Assembly (NCBI GenBank): GCA_036560445.1
Contig: DATBRG010000012.1
Location: 1 to 64,000, forward strand
Source: DATBRG01 sp036560445
GTDB taxonomy: Bacteria > Pseudomonadota > Gammaproteobacteria > Burkholderiales > Methylophilaceae
Reading direction: 5' to 3'
Length of the DNA stretch: 64,000 bases
The position numbers were made by a program, and so were the translations under genes. Positions 55,178 through 63,536 of the stretch are shown in pieces. The notes under the pieces are model-generated. The model saw only the letters and a list, made by a program, of their open reading frames with translations, had not been told where the DNA came from and did no database searches. Positions within the stretch are counted from its first letter, which is position 1; each line of letters opens with the position of its first letter.

Positions 55178-56155
55178 ATGGCCGAGATCAGCGTCGCCGA
55201 GCTTTTCAAGGATACTCGCTCCAGCCTCAAGCTAAAGTGGATAGCAGGGCTGAATGGTGGCAGTAACCAGCTCACCAGCGAAACCGTCAGCAAGCCCTCT
55301 CTGGCGCTGATCGGCCATCTCAATTTTGTCCACCCTAATCGCGTCCAGGTGCTGGGCTGTGCGGAAATGGACTACCTGTGCAGCCTCCAACCCACAGAGT
55401 TGCAGCAGGCCATTAGCAATCTGTTCTCTACCGATTTAGCTGCAGTCATCGTCGCCAATGGCGAAACTGCCCCCGAAGCATTGATTGCCGCCTCCAATCA
55501 ACATCAGACCCCGCTATTCACATCACCATTACGTAGCCCTGGCCTGATGGACATCCTGAGCCATTACCTGGCACAGGCCGTAGCAGAATCGGAAAGCGCG
55601 CATGGCGTATTCCTTGAGGTTCAAGGCTTTGGTGTTTTAATTAAAGGCAGCCCCGCTATCGGCAAAAGCGAATTGGCACTGGAGTTGATCTCACGCGGTC
55701 ATCGGCTTGTCGCTGATGATATCGTCGATTTTTTTCGTGTGGCCCCAGACCGCTTGGAAGGCCGTTGCCCGGAATTGCTACAGGATTTTCTCGAGGTGCG
55801 CGGCCTCGGCATCCTCAATATACGCGAGCTGTTTGGTGATAATGCCGTCAAACCAACCAAACCACTGGATTTAATCATTCAATTGGAATTGGCAAAAAAC
55901 CTGGACCCGCAACTCTTGGATAGACTTGAGATTAAGTCACATTTTGAAAAAATCCTCGGCGTCAAAATCCCCAAGAATACTCTGCCAGTAGCTGCCGGCC
56001 GCAATATCGCAGTTCTGGTGGAAGTAGCTGTGCGCAACCACATGTTGCTGTTGCGTGGCACTAACGGTACCAAACAGTTCATGCAGCGCCAACATCGCGA
56101 GATAACAAAAGCGGCAAAAAAGAACTCTGTCAAACATGGGCAGGGGTCAAACTGA
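55178..56155 (+). CDS. hprK: HPr kinase/phosphorylase
   Basis: A 325-residue bifunctional enzyme that phosphorylates HPr on its regulatory serine and can reverse this. The P-loop reads IKGSPAIGKSELALELISRG, preceded by the conserved HGVFLEVQGFGVL. The HprK signature VRGLGILNIRELFG and the acidic VADDIVDF are present. The N-terminal domain (residues 1-130) resembles the usual HprK N-domain. It ends in the base where rapZ begins (TGATG), so translation is coupled. Confidence 0.95.
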   Translation: MAEISVAELFKDTRSSLKLKWIAGLNGGSNQLTSETVSKPSLALIGHLNFVHPNRVQVLGCAEMDYLCSLQPTELQQAISNLFSTDLAAVIVANGETAPEALIAASNQHQTPLFTSPLRSPGLMDILSHYLAQAVAESESAHGVFLEVQGFGVLIKGSPAIGKSELALELISRGHRLVADDIVDFFRVAPDRLEGRCPELLQDFLEVRGLGILNIRELFGDNAVKPTKPLDLIIQLELAKNLDPQLLDRLEIKSHFEKILGVKIPKNTLPVAAGRNIAVLVEVAVRNHMLLLRGTNGTKQFMQRQHREITKAAKKNSVKHGQGSN

Positions 56156-56994
56156 TGCAACTGGTAATTGTCACCGGCCTCTCCGGCTCCGGCAAAAGTA
56201 TCGTGCTCAAGGCGCTGGAAGATAGTGGTTATTACTGCGTAGATAACTTACCGGCCACCCTGTTGCCACAAATTTCCCAGCACCTGAGCGTAGCCAAACA
56301 AGAACGTGTCGCTATCAGCATCGATACGCGCAGTGCGGCGCTAGAAGCGCTACCGGAGAATATCCGGCTGCTCAAGTCACAGGGTATTGCCGTACAGGTA
56401 CTATTCCTCGAATCTAATGTGGGAACGCTGGTAAAACGCTTTAGCGAGACACGCCGCCGCCACCCATTGAGCAACGAAAAAACCACGCTGGCCGAGAGCA
56501 TTGAACATGAGCGCGAGCTGTTAAGCCAGCTAGCGGACCTCGGCCACCATATCGACACCAGCGAGCTCAGTGCCAACACCCTGCGTAGCTGGGTGAAAGA
56601 TTTTGTCTCGCACGAAAATGGCGGCTTGACCCTGTTGTTTGCCTCGTTTGGATTCAAACATGGCATCCCTCTGGATGCTGACCTGGTATTCGATGTGCGC
56701 TGCCTGCCCAACCCGCACTATGACCCGATATTACGGCCTTTAACAGGTAAGGACGAAGCGGTTAAGAACTTCCTTGCCAGCCAGGCTGGTGTGGCCGCCA
56801 TGTATGAAGATATCCGCAGCTTTGTGGCGCGCTGGCTGCCATGTTATATGCAGGATAACCGTAGCTACCTGACAATAGCCATAGGCTGTACCGGTGGCCA
56901 GCATCGCTCGGTATATTTTGTTGAGCGCTTAGGGCAATATTTCACTGAGCAAAAGCAGAAGGTTCTGGTCAGACACCGAGAACTCGAGCAATAA
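56155..56994 (+). CDS. rapZ: RNase adapter RapZ
   Basis: A 279-residue ATP/GTP-binding protein. The Walker A motif is GLSGSGKSIVLKALEDSGYYCVDNLP, and the C-terminal part ends with LTIAIGCTGGQHRSVYFVERL, the RapZ C-domain signature. In E. coli RapZ guides RNase E to the GlmZ small RNA and so controls GlmS, linking amino sugar supply to the envelope. Whether it binds a small RNA here is unknown. Confidence 0.95.
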   Translation: MQLVIVTGLSGSGKSIVLKALEDSGYYCVDNLPATLLPQISQHLSVAKQERVAISIDTRSAALEALPENIRLLKSQGIAVQVLFLESNVGTLVKRFSETRRRHPLSNEKTTLAESIEHERELLSQLADLGHHIDTSELSANTLRSWVKDFVSHENGGLTLLFASFGFKHGIPLDADLVFDVRCLPNPHYDPILRPLTGKDEAVKNFLASQAGVAAMYEDIRSFVARWLPCYMQDNRSYLTIAIGCTGGQHRSVYFVERLGQYFTEQKQKVLVRHRELEQ

Positions 56995-57014
56995 GCAATG
57001 GATAGGATTTTGTC

Positions 57015-57422
57015 ATGATAGGTATTTTGATCATAACCCACGGTAGCATAGGCGAAAGCCTGATTCACTCTGCCACTCACGTGATGGGCAAGAGGCCACC
57101 CCTGCTGGAGCAGATGGGTATTGGCATGCATGATGACCCGGCTACGATTCTGCCGCAGGCGCTACAGCTGGTTAAACAACTCGACGAAGGGCAAGGCGTA
57201 CTGATTATGTCCGATATCTACGGCGCAACCCCATGTAACGTGGTGGGCAAGTTGCTAGCGCCCGGGCACGTCGAAGGCGTCGCTGGAGTTAACCTGCCGA
57301 TGCTGGTGCGAGCTTTAACCTATCGCAATGGAGACATTACCAAACTGGTGGAAAAAGCCCTGAGCGGTGGCCGCGAAGGTGTGTTTCATTTTACTGAGGA
57401 AGCTTGCAAGCACCATGATTAA
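57015..57422 (+). CDS. PTS EIIA component, mannose/fructose family
   Basis: A 135-residue EIIA-Man-type protein. The phosphorylated histidine is in ILIITHGSIGESLIHSA (His10), and SDIYGATPCNVVGKLL is the second conserved loop. It accepts phosphate from HPr. No EIIB or EIIC permease gene lies nearby, which points to a regulatory rather than a transport role, as in many betaproteobacteria. It overlaps ptsH by eight bases. Confidence 0.93.
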   Translation: MIGILIITHGSIGESLIHSATHVMGKRPPLLEQMGIGMHDDPATILPQALQLVKQLDEGQGVLIMSDIYGATPCNVVGKLLAPGHVEGVAGVNLPMLVRALTYRNGDITKLVEKALSGGREGVFHFTEEACKHHD

Positions 57423-57684
57423 GCAGGAAATCGAAATCATCAACAAGCTGGGGCTACATGCCCGCGCTTCAACCAAGCTTACGCAGACCGCCAGCCAGTT
57501 CGGCAGCGAAATCTGGATTGAGCGCAATGGCCGGCGTGTTAATGCCAAAAGCATCATGGGCGTGATGATGCTGGCCGCCAGCAAGGGTAGCAAGATTCAA
57601 CTGGAAACCTCGGGCGAAGATGAGCAACCCGCCATGGATGCGCTCTTCGCGCTGATCTCGAATCGTTTCGGAGAACCCGAATGA
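57415..57684 (+). CDS. ptsH: Phosphocarrier protein HPr
   Basis: An 89-residue HPr. The phosphoacceptor histidine lies in NKLGLHARASTKL (His15 numbering), and the regulatory serine in AKSIMGVMML corresponds to the Ser46 site phosphorylated by HprK. Both sites are therefore intact, in line with the hprK gene upstream. The ATG at 57415 overlaps the end of the EIIA gene; the frame is open upstream but that part is not HPr. A 157-base gap carrying a repeat element separates it from ptsI. Confidence 0.95.
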   Translation: MIKQEIEIINKLGLHARASTKLTQTASQFGSEIWIERNGRRVNAKSIMGVMMLAASKGSKIQLETSGEDEQPAMDALFALISNRFGEPE

Positions 57685-57733
57685 GGGCAATTGCTACGTT
57701 GCGGGATACTCACCACTTCGCCAAGCTCAATGC

Positions 57734-57823
57734 GACGCTGAGACCAGGCGTCAACGAGCGAATGACGCAGACAGTGCATTCAGCACGGCAAGGCATGAGC
57801 GAGGCAGACAACGACGTATCAGC
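57734..57823 (+). repeat. Dispersed 90-bp noncoding element, copy A
   Basis: A stretch in the ptsH-ptsI gap that resembles the segment at 62015-62103 almost without gaps over about 90 bases. The strongest block, 57739-57759, matches the other copy at 19 of 21 positions (TGAGACxAGGCGxCAACGAGC). The ends form a short imperfect inverted repeat, GCTGA at 57737-57741 and TCAGC at 57819-57823. No open reading frame explains it. Confidence 0.6.
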
Positions 57824-57841
57824 GATTCAGTGGGGTCGGCA

Positions 57842-59569
57842 ATGAGCTTCACGATGCACGGCGTGGGTATCTCCAGCGGCATCGCCATCGGCCATGCTCA
57901 CCTGGTTTCGCACGCCTTACTGGAAGTTGCGCATTACCAGATACCCAAGAAATCAATTGCTCAGGAAATCGCCCGTTTTGAACAGGCAATAAATACGGTC
58001 AAGCAAGATCTGGATGTCATACGCCAGCAATTACCTGCGAATGCGCCAGCTGAACTCGGCGCTTTTGTCAGTACACACCTGATGATCCTTTCTGACAAGC
58101 ACCTGTCTGAAGAGCCCAAGGCCATCATCCAGAATGAACTGTGCAATGCCGAGTGGGCACTCAAGCAACAGATGGATGACCTGGTCGCGCAGTTTGACCA
58201 GATCGAGGATGAGTACCTGCGCGAACGCAAGCAGGATGTAGTGCAAGTAGTAGAGCGCGTCATCAAGGTATTACTAGGCCACCCCGGCCAGGTCGAAGTA
58301 CGCGCGCAAGAGAGCGCCATCATCCTCGTGGCGCATGACCTCTCTCCGGCAGATGCCATCCAATTCAAACAACACAAATTTGCTGCCTTTATCACAGATG
58401 TTGGCGGCGCCACTTCGCACACGGCGATCCTGGCACGTAGCCTGAATATCCCGTCGATTGTCGCACTGCAACGCGCACGCACATTGATTCGCGATGGTGA
58501 GCTGATCATCGTCGACGGCTCACAAGGGGTTGTCATCACCAACCCCGATAAAGACACCCTTGCCGAATATAAACTCAAGCAGGAACAGTGGGAGATCGAG
58601 CAGCAAAAGCTGCAACGCATCCGCCTGACCAAGGCGGTAACGCTGGATGGCAGTACGATTGAGCTGCATGCCAACATTGAAGTCCCTGATGATGTCATTC
58701 AGGCTAAGGCTTCCGGTGCCACAGGTATTGGTTTGTACCGTACCGAATTCCTCTTTATGAACCGCCGCGAAATGCCGGGTGAAGAAGAGCAGTACCTCGC
58801 CTACCGCAAAGTAGCAGAAGCCATGAAAGGCTTGCCCGTCACTATCCGTACGCTAGACCTGGGCGCGGATAAACAGGTGAATGCGGATAGCATACGCACC
58901 TGCGCCAACCCGGCGCTGGGCCTGCGCGCCATACGCTTGTGCCTATCTGAGCCACAGATATTCCATACCCAGTTGCGTGCAATCTTGCGTGCCTCGCACT
59001 ATGGCAATATCAAGATTCTGGTTCCGATGTTTTCTACGTTATCTGAATTGCGCCAGACCATGCTGTTGCTGGAACGCGCCAAACAAAGCCTGCGCAAGCA
59101 GGACATCCCATTTACCGAGAATATTCAAGTTGGCGGCATGATAGAAGTACCCGCCGCCGCGTTGAACGCCGAGGCGTTTGCCCGCCAGCTGGATTTCCTC
59201 TCTATCGGGACCAATGACCTGATCCAGTACACATTGGCCATTGACCGAACCGATGACACCGTATCGCACCTGTATAACCCCTTGCATCCGGCTGTCCTGC
59301 AGTTGATAGAGATGACCATACGCGCCGGGCAGAAACTTGGTAAACCAGTTTGCGTGTGCGGTGAAATGGCCGGCGACGCTAGGCTGACCCGGTTGTTATT
59401 AGGGTTTGGTCTGCGCCAGTTCTCCATGCATCCAGCCAATATGCTGGCGGTCAAGCGCCAGGTACTGCAAAGCAACCTGCCCGCGCTCATTGGCGGTGTG
59501 CGCAAGATACTGGCCAGTCACGATCTCGATAAAATTGAACCTTTGCTGCAAAAACTCAATCTGTCCTAA
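57842..59569 (+). CDS. ptsI: PTS enzyme I
   Basis: A 575-residue phosphoenolpyruvate-protein phosphotransferase. The active-site histidine lies in DVGGATSHTAILARSL, and the PEP-binding domain has IGLYRTEFLFMNR, the PEP-utilizing signature DFLSIGTNDLIQYTLAIDR and the cysteine of VCVCGEMAGD. It passes phosphate from PEP to HPr. I chose the ATG at 57842 (MSFTMHGVG), with GGGG upstream; a GTG four codons earlier is possible. Confidence 0.97.
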   Translation: MSFTMHGVGISSGIAIGHAHLVSHALLEVAHYQIPKKSIAQEIARFEQAINTVKQDLDVIRQQLPANAPAELGAFVSTHLMILSDKHLSEEPKAIIQNELCNAEWALKQQMDDLVAQFDQIEDEYLRERKQDVVQVVERVIKVLLGHPGQVEVRAQESAIILVAHDLSPADAIQFKQHKFAAFITDVGGATSHTAILARSLNIPSIVALQRARTLIRDGELIIVDGSQGVVITNPDKDTLAEYKLKQEQWEIEQQKLQRIRLTKAVTLDGSTIELHANIEVPDDVIQAKASGATGIGLYRTEFLFMNRREMPGEEEQYLAYRKVAEAMKGLPVTIRTLDLGADKQVNADSIRTCANPALGLRAIRLCLSEPQIFHTQLRAILRASHYGNIKILVPMFSTLSELRQTMLLLERAKQSLRKQDIPFTENIQVGGMIEVPAAALNAEAFARQLDFLSIGTNDLIQYTLAIDRTDDTVSHLYNPLHPAVLQLIEMTIRAGQKLGKPVCVCGEMAGDARLTRLLLGFGLRQFSMHPANMLAVKRQVLQSNLPALIGGVRKILASHDLDKIEPLLQKLNLS

Positions 59570-59580
59570 GGAGTAATACC

Positions 59581-59922
59581 ATGAGTGATTTGATTGAAGT
59601 GCCTTCAGCGGATGAAAAGAATATCGCTGTGCTCACTCACCTCGGAGGCACGCTGTTCAGCTTTATCCCGGCGCTGATTGTGTGGCTGCTGAAGCGGGAA
59701 GACAGTCCATACATCGGTGACCAGGCACGTGAGGCATTGAATTTTCAGATCACCGTCTTGATTGCACAAGTAGTCAGCTCCATATTGATCATCATACTGG
59801 TAGGCTTTGTGCTCATGGGCCTGGTATATCTTGCCAACATCATTTTTTGCATCGTCGCGGCAGTGGCCGCCAGCAAAGGTGAAGATTATCGCTACCCATT
59901 TAACTTGCGATTGATAAATTAA
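59581..59922 (+). CDS. DUF4870 membrane protein
   Basis: A 113-residue protein of the DUF4870 type. The N-terminal NIAVLTHLGGTLFSFIPALIVWLLKREDSPYIGDQAREALNFQI pattern and two further membrane segments are typical, and the end has GEDYRYPFNLRLI. It is three-pass and its role is unknown. GGAGTAAT lies just before its ATG, 12 bases after ptsI, so it may be the last gene of the pts transcript. Confidence 0.9.
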   Translation: MSDLIEVPSADEKNIAVLTHLGGTLFSFIPALIVWLLKREDSPYIGDQAREALNFQITVLIAQVVSSILIIILVGFVLMGLVYLANIIFCIVAAVAASKGEDYRYPFNLRLIN

Positions 59923-59935
59923 GGATTTGAAAGAA

Positions 59936-61975
59936 GTGACCCAGAATTCAGTTAACCCTCTACTCCATTTCTCCGGCTTACCCAGGTTTGACGAGGTACA
60001 GCCCGCCCACGTCACGCCTGCCATGGATCAACTCCTGGCAACTGGCCGCGAGTTGGTGGAAAAACTCAGCACCAGCAAGGATGAACCAAGCTGGGCTAAC
60101 TTTGCCCGCCCGCTGGAAGATATGGAAGAACATATCTCCCGCGCATGGTCTCAGGTTTCGCACATGAATGCGGTGGTCAACAGCCCGGAATTGCGCGAAG
60201 CCTACAACGATAACCTGCCCAAGCTCACCGCTTTCTATGCTGATTTGTCACAGGATGAACGTCTCTATGCCAAGTTTCGTGCTTTGCGCGCCAGCAAAGG
60301 CTATGAGAGTTTAAGCACCGCGCAAAAGAAGATCGTCGAAAACGAGTTGCGTGATTTCCGCCTTGGCGGCGCTGAGCTGCCAGAAAAGCAAAAAGCTCGC
60401 TTCAAGGAAATTCAGGAAGAGCTGTCGAAGCTCTCATCCAAATTTGAAGAAAATGTGCTGGATACCACCAATGATTATTCGCTCATCGTAGAGAATGCGG
60501 ACGAACTGAAAGGTATTCCGGATGATGTGCTGCAAGCAGCGCAAGAGGCGGCGAATGAAGATGGCAAAACCGGCTGGAAATTCACCCTGCATTTCCCTTC
60601 ATACATGCCGGTGCTGCAATACGCTGAGAACCGCGACCTGCGTGAGAAGCTCTACCGCGCCTATGCCACGCGTGCTTCGGAATTCGGCAAGCCGGAATGG
60701 GACAACACCCCACTCATCAGCAGCATACTCAAGTTGAGGCTGGAAGCAGCGCAGCTACTTGGTTATGCCAATTATGCAGAGATGTCACTCGCCACCAAGA
60801 TGGCCGATACACCACAGCAAGTCTCGGATTTTCTCGATACGCTGGCCAAGCGCGCCGAGCCTTTTGCGCAGCGCGATATGCAAGAGCTGACAGACTATGC
60901 CAAAAAGCTCGGCATCAACGATATGCAAGCCTGGGATGTAGCATTTGTGTCGGAAAAGCTGCGCGAGGAAAAGTACGCCTTCTCCGACCAGGAAGTGAAA
61001 CAGTATTTCCCGGAACAGCAGGTGCTGCACGGCTTGTTCAAGGTCACCGAAACCATCTTTGGTGTGCATGTGAAAAAATCACAGGCGCCGGTGTGGCATA
61101 AAGATGCTGCTTTTTATGAGATCACCGATCACAGCGGCAACCTGGTGGGCCAGTTCTACCTCGACCTCTATGCCCGCAACAATAAGCGCGGCGGCGCCTG
61201 GATGGATGAAGCCATTACCCGCCGCAAAAAATCACAGGGAATAGAAACGCCGGTGGCTTTCCTCACCTGCAATTTCTCCGCTCCGGTAGGCAATAACCCA
61301 GCGCTATTCACGCATGATGAAGTACAAACCATGTTCCACGAATTCGGCCATGGCTTGCATCACATGCTAACCCAGGTCGATGATTACGGCGTCTCCGGCA
61401 TCAAGGGCGTGGAGTGGGATGCAGTCGAGCTGCCCAGCCAGTTCATGGAAAACTTCTGCTGGGAGTGGGAGGTACTGCGCCACATGACGAAACATGTGGA
61501 AACCGGCGCTCACTTGCCGCGTGAACTATTCGACAAAATGGTAGCCGCCAAAAACTTCCAGGCCGGTATGCAGACTGTAAGACAAGTTGAATTCTCGCTA
61601 TTCGATATGCGCCTGCATGGCGAATTCGACCCACATGGCAGCGCGAGTTCGCTAGACCTCATTGAACAGGTACGTGATAAAGTTGCCGTGGTGCGCCCAC
61701 CGAAATGGAACCGCTTTCCTAATAATTTCGGCCATATCTTCGCCGGTGGTTATGCGGCGGGCTATTACAGTTATAAATGGGCGGAAGTGCTCTCGGCTGA
61801 TGCTTACAGCCTGTTTGAAGAAACCGGCGTGCTATCGCAAGAGACAGGCCGCAAATTCTGGGATGAGATACTGGCCAAAGGTGGGTCACGCCCAGCGCTG
61901 GAATCTTTCATTGCCTTCCGCGGGCGGGAGCCAAGTATAGATGCCCTGCTCCGCCACAACGGCATGACCTCTTAA
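59936..61975 (+). CDS. prlC: Oligopeptidase A (M3 metallopeptidase)
   Basis: A cytoplasmic zinc oligopeptidase of about 679 residues. The M3 motif is TMFHEFGHGLHHML, with the third ligand Glu further on (GVEWDAVELPSQFMENFCWE). The N-terminal NPLLHFSGLPRFDEVQPAHVTPA matches PrlC. It degrades signal peptides and other short peptides. I place the start at GTG 59936 because AAGGA at 59921-59925 has suitable spacing to it; a TTG three codons upstream is possible. Confidence 0.95.
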   Translation: MTQNSVNPLLHFSGLPRFDEVQPAHVTPAMDQLLATGRELVEKLSTSKDEPSWANFARPLEDMEEHISRAWSQVSHMNAVVNSPELREAYNDNLPKLTAFYADLSQDERLYAKFRALRASKGYESLSTAQKKIVENELRDFRLGGAELPEKQKARFKEIQEELSKLSSKFEENVLDTTNDYSLIVENADELKGIPDDVLQAAQEAANEDGKTGWKFTLHFPSYMPVLQYAENRDLREKLYRAYATRASEFGKPEWDNTPLISSILKLRLEAAQLLGYANYAEMSLATKMADTPQQVSDFLDTLAKRAEPFAQRDMQELTDYAKKLGINDMQAWDVAFVSEKLREEKYAFSDQEVKQYFPEQQVLHGLFKVTETIFGVHVKKSQAPVWHKDAAFYEITDHSGNLVGQFYLDLYARNNKRGGAWMDEAITRRKKSQGIETPVAFLTCNFSAPVGNNPALFTHDEVQTMFHEFGHGLHHMLTQVDDYGVSGIKGVEWDAVELPSQFMENFCWEWEVLRHMTKHVETGAHLPRELFDKMVAAKNFQAGMQTVRQVEFSLFDMRLHGEFDPHGSASSLDLIEQVRDKVAVVRPPKWNRFPNNFGHIFAGGYAAGYYSYKWAEVLSADAYSLFEETGVLSQETGRKFWDEILAKGGSRPALESFIAFRGREPSIDALLRHNGMTS

Positions 61976-62014
61976 AACCTTGCCTGCCTGTATCGTGAAA
62001 TCTCGTTCCAGTTC

Positions 62015-62103
62015 GATCGTGAGACAAGGCGGCAACGAGCTTCTGAAGAAGACAGCACAAATAATGCGGCGAGGAAGAAGCGGGGCAGCCAACGCCATCT
62101 CAC
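62015..62103 (+). repeat. Dispersed 90-bp noncoding element, copy B
   Basis: A second copy of the ptsH-ptsI gap element, here in the prlC-xthA gap and in the same orientation relative to transcription. It shares the block TGAGACxAGGCGxCAACGAGC (62020-62040) and a CGGCxAGG/AGCGxGGCAG part further on. Its ends are an exact inverted repeat, GTGAGA (62019-62024) and TCTCAC (62098-62103). The two copies have different end sequences but keep the pairing, which is what a structured or transposon-like element would show. Confidence 0.6.
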
Positions 62104-62116
62104 GGAAGAAATGGAA

Positions 62117-62881
62117 ATGAGATTAGCTACTTGGAACGTCAACTCGCTTAATGTCCGCCTACCGCACGTACTGGACTGGCTTGCCAAAGAACAGCCCGAT
62201 GTACTTTGCCTGCAAGAAACCAAGCAGGAGGACAGCAAATTCCCCTATGAAGTATTAGCTGCAGCAGGTTATCCGGGCATCCATGCCGGGCAAAAGACCT
62301 ACAATGGCGTGGCGATTCTGAGCCGCCACCCGCTTACCGACCCGCTGTTTGCCGTCCCTAATTTTGCTGATGAACAAAAACGGCTGATTGCCGCCACCCT
62401 AGGCGATATTCGCGTAGTCTGCGCTTACATCCCCAACGGCCAAAGCCTCGATTCCGATAAATATCAGTACAAACTTGGCTGGCTAAAAGCACTTACCAAT
62501 TGGCTGGGTGAGGAATTACAAAAATACCCGAAACTCATGTTGCTGGGTGATTACAACATCGCACCGGAAGACCGCGATGTACACGACCCAGCAGCCTGGA
62601 TAGGCCAGGTGCTGGTGAGCGAACCGGAACGCGCAGCCTTCCAGAAATTGGCTAGCCTGGGCTTGCATGACAGTTTCCGATTATTTGACCAACCCGAAGG
62701 CAGCTTCAGTTGGTGGGATTACCGCATGGCGGGCTTCAGGCGTAACCTGGGTATGCGTATCGACCATATTATGGTCAGCACACCACTGGTGAGTAGCTGC
62801 AAAGCCTGCTGGATAGACAAAGCCCCGCGCAAGCTGGAACGGCCATCTGACCACACCCCGGTAGTGCTCGAAATCAACTAA
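62117..62881 (+). CDS. xthA: Exodeoxyribonuclease III
   Basis: A 254-residue EEP-superfamily nuclease with AP-endonuclease and 3'-exonuclease activity in base excision repair. Catalytic motifs are ATWNVNSL, CLQETKQED (metal-binding Glu), GDYNIAPEDRDVH and RIDHIM near the end, with SDHTPV last. I chose ATG 62117 (MRLATWNVN) because GGAAG lies eight bases before it and homologues begin there; another ATG two codons upstream has too little spacing. Confidence 0.95.
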   Translation: MRLATWNVNSLNVRLPHVLDWLAKEQPDVLCLQETKQEDSKFPYEVLAAAGYPGIHAGQKTYNGVAILSRHPLTDPLFAVPNFADEQKRLIAATLGDIRVVCAYIPNGQSLDSDKYQYKLGWLKALTNWLGEELQKYPKLMLLGDYNIAPEDRDVHDPAAWIGQVLVSEPERAAFQKLASLGLHDSFRLFDQPEGSFSWWDYRMAGFRRNLGMRIDHIMVSTPLVSSCKACWIDKAPRKLERPSDHTPVVLEIN

Positions 62882-62893
62882 AAGGCTGTCAGC

Positions 62894-63205
62894 ATGTCAC
62901 TCAATGAAAAATCCATACACGCCATTAATGAATATTTTGCCGAGCTAGCCCAGAGTGCGGTGAATATTGCTTACGGTGAATCTGATGAAGAAACCAGCTT
63001 TGCCGAATTCATGGAAAACGTGACCCATTACCTGCACCAGCTATGCTCTGAACATGTAGCGGCTGAGGTGCTGGAGCTTTCATCCCGCGCTATCGAGAAA
63101 TACAACGATGGCGGCGGCATGCTGGTAGATGACGTGCAGGCAATGATAGAAGAAAGAGAAAACGAAGATGAGTTTGGTGATGAGGAAGAAGATGACGAAG
63201 ATTGA
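62894..63205 (+). CDS. Hypothetical small acidic protein
   Basis: A 103-residue protein that I do not recognise. It begins MSLNEKSIHAINEYFAELAQ, is helical throughout by residue pattern, and ends in an extremely acidic tail (ENEDEFGDEEEDDED). No signal peptide or membrane segment is seen. Its start lies 12 bases after xthA, so it is probably co-transcribed with it. It is the last gene with the composition of the rest of the window; the integron-like region begins behind it. Confidence 0.7.
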   Translation: MSLNEKSIHAINEYFAELAQSAVNIAYGESDEETSFAEFMENVTHYLHQLCSEHVAAEVLELSSRAIEKYNDGGGMLVDDVQAMIEERENEDEFGDEEEDDED

Positions 63206-63418
63206 GCGTTTCTCAGCTCGTGTGAACTAGGCTCAAACTGCCCGTACCTATTGCCGTTTGAGGCTGCTCTCTGAGGACTCCCGCTATTGCCTATCAGGGC
63301 ATATATCGTTTTAGGGTGTTTTAAGCAGTTCCGGTTTAGGTTACAGTCTTCGGTAATTTCAGTTCGGGGGTGTTATGGCTGGCTTTCCGCAGGTTCACGT
63401 TCTCAGGCTTTCTCACAA
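63206..63418. other. Noncoding stretch before the attC site
   Basis: No gene is supported here. I see an imperfect inverted pair CTCAAAC/GTTTGAG at 63230-63260 and no clear promoter. A 37-codon frame starting at 63375 runs through the attC palindrome but looks like a by-product of it. This is either chromosomal sequence flanking the cassette array or the tail of an upstream cassette. Confidence 0.5.
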
Positions 63419-63477
63419 GCCTAACCTCGCAGTCAAGCGGGGCGCCTACGGCGCCCCGCTTGACTGCGAGGTTAGGC
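63419..63477 (+). repeat. Integron attC-like recombination site
   Basis: A 59-bp palindrome: two perfect 28-base arms (63419-63446 and 63450-63477) around the loop TAC. It begins with GCCTAAC (form RYYYAAC) and ends with GTTAGGC (form GTTRRRY), the core sites at which an integron integrase cuts between G and TT. It reads like known attC sites (GCTTGACTGCGAGGTTAGGC against aadA-type ends). No T tract follows, so it is not a simple terminator. Orientation places the next cassette to the right. Confidence 0.8.
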
Positions 63478-63536
63478 ATCATGAATAACACTGAAGTAAA
63501 TTAACTAAATCTATATAACAATAAGGGAAGAAAAAA

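Noticed and set aside
55640..55700. Suspected defect in the HprK P-loop (GSPAIGKS)
   Set aside because: The sequence still satisfies the GxxxxGKS pattern, and the other HprK motifs are intact, so there is no reason to call it inactive.
63375..63488. A 37-codon reading frame with GGGGG upstream, running through the attC palindrome
   Set aside because: Its second half is simply the translation of the palindrome, and such frames are a common by-product of attC sites. No independent sign of coding was seen.
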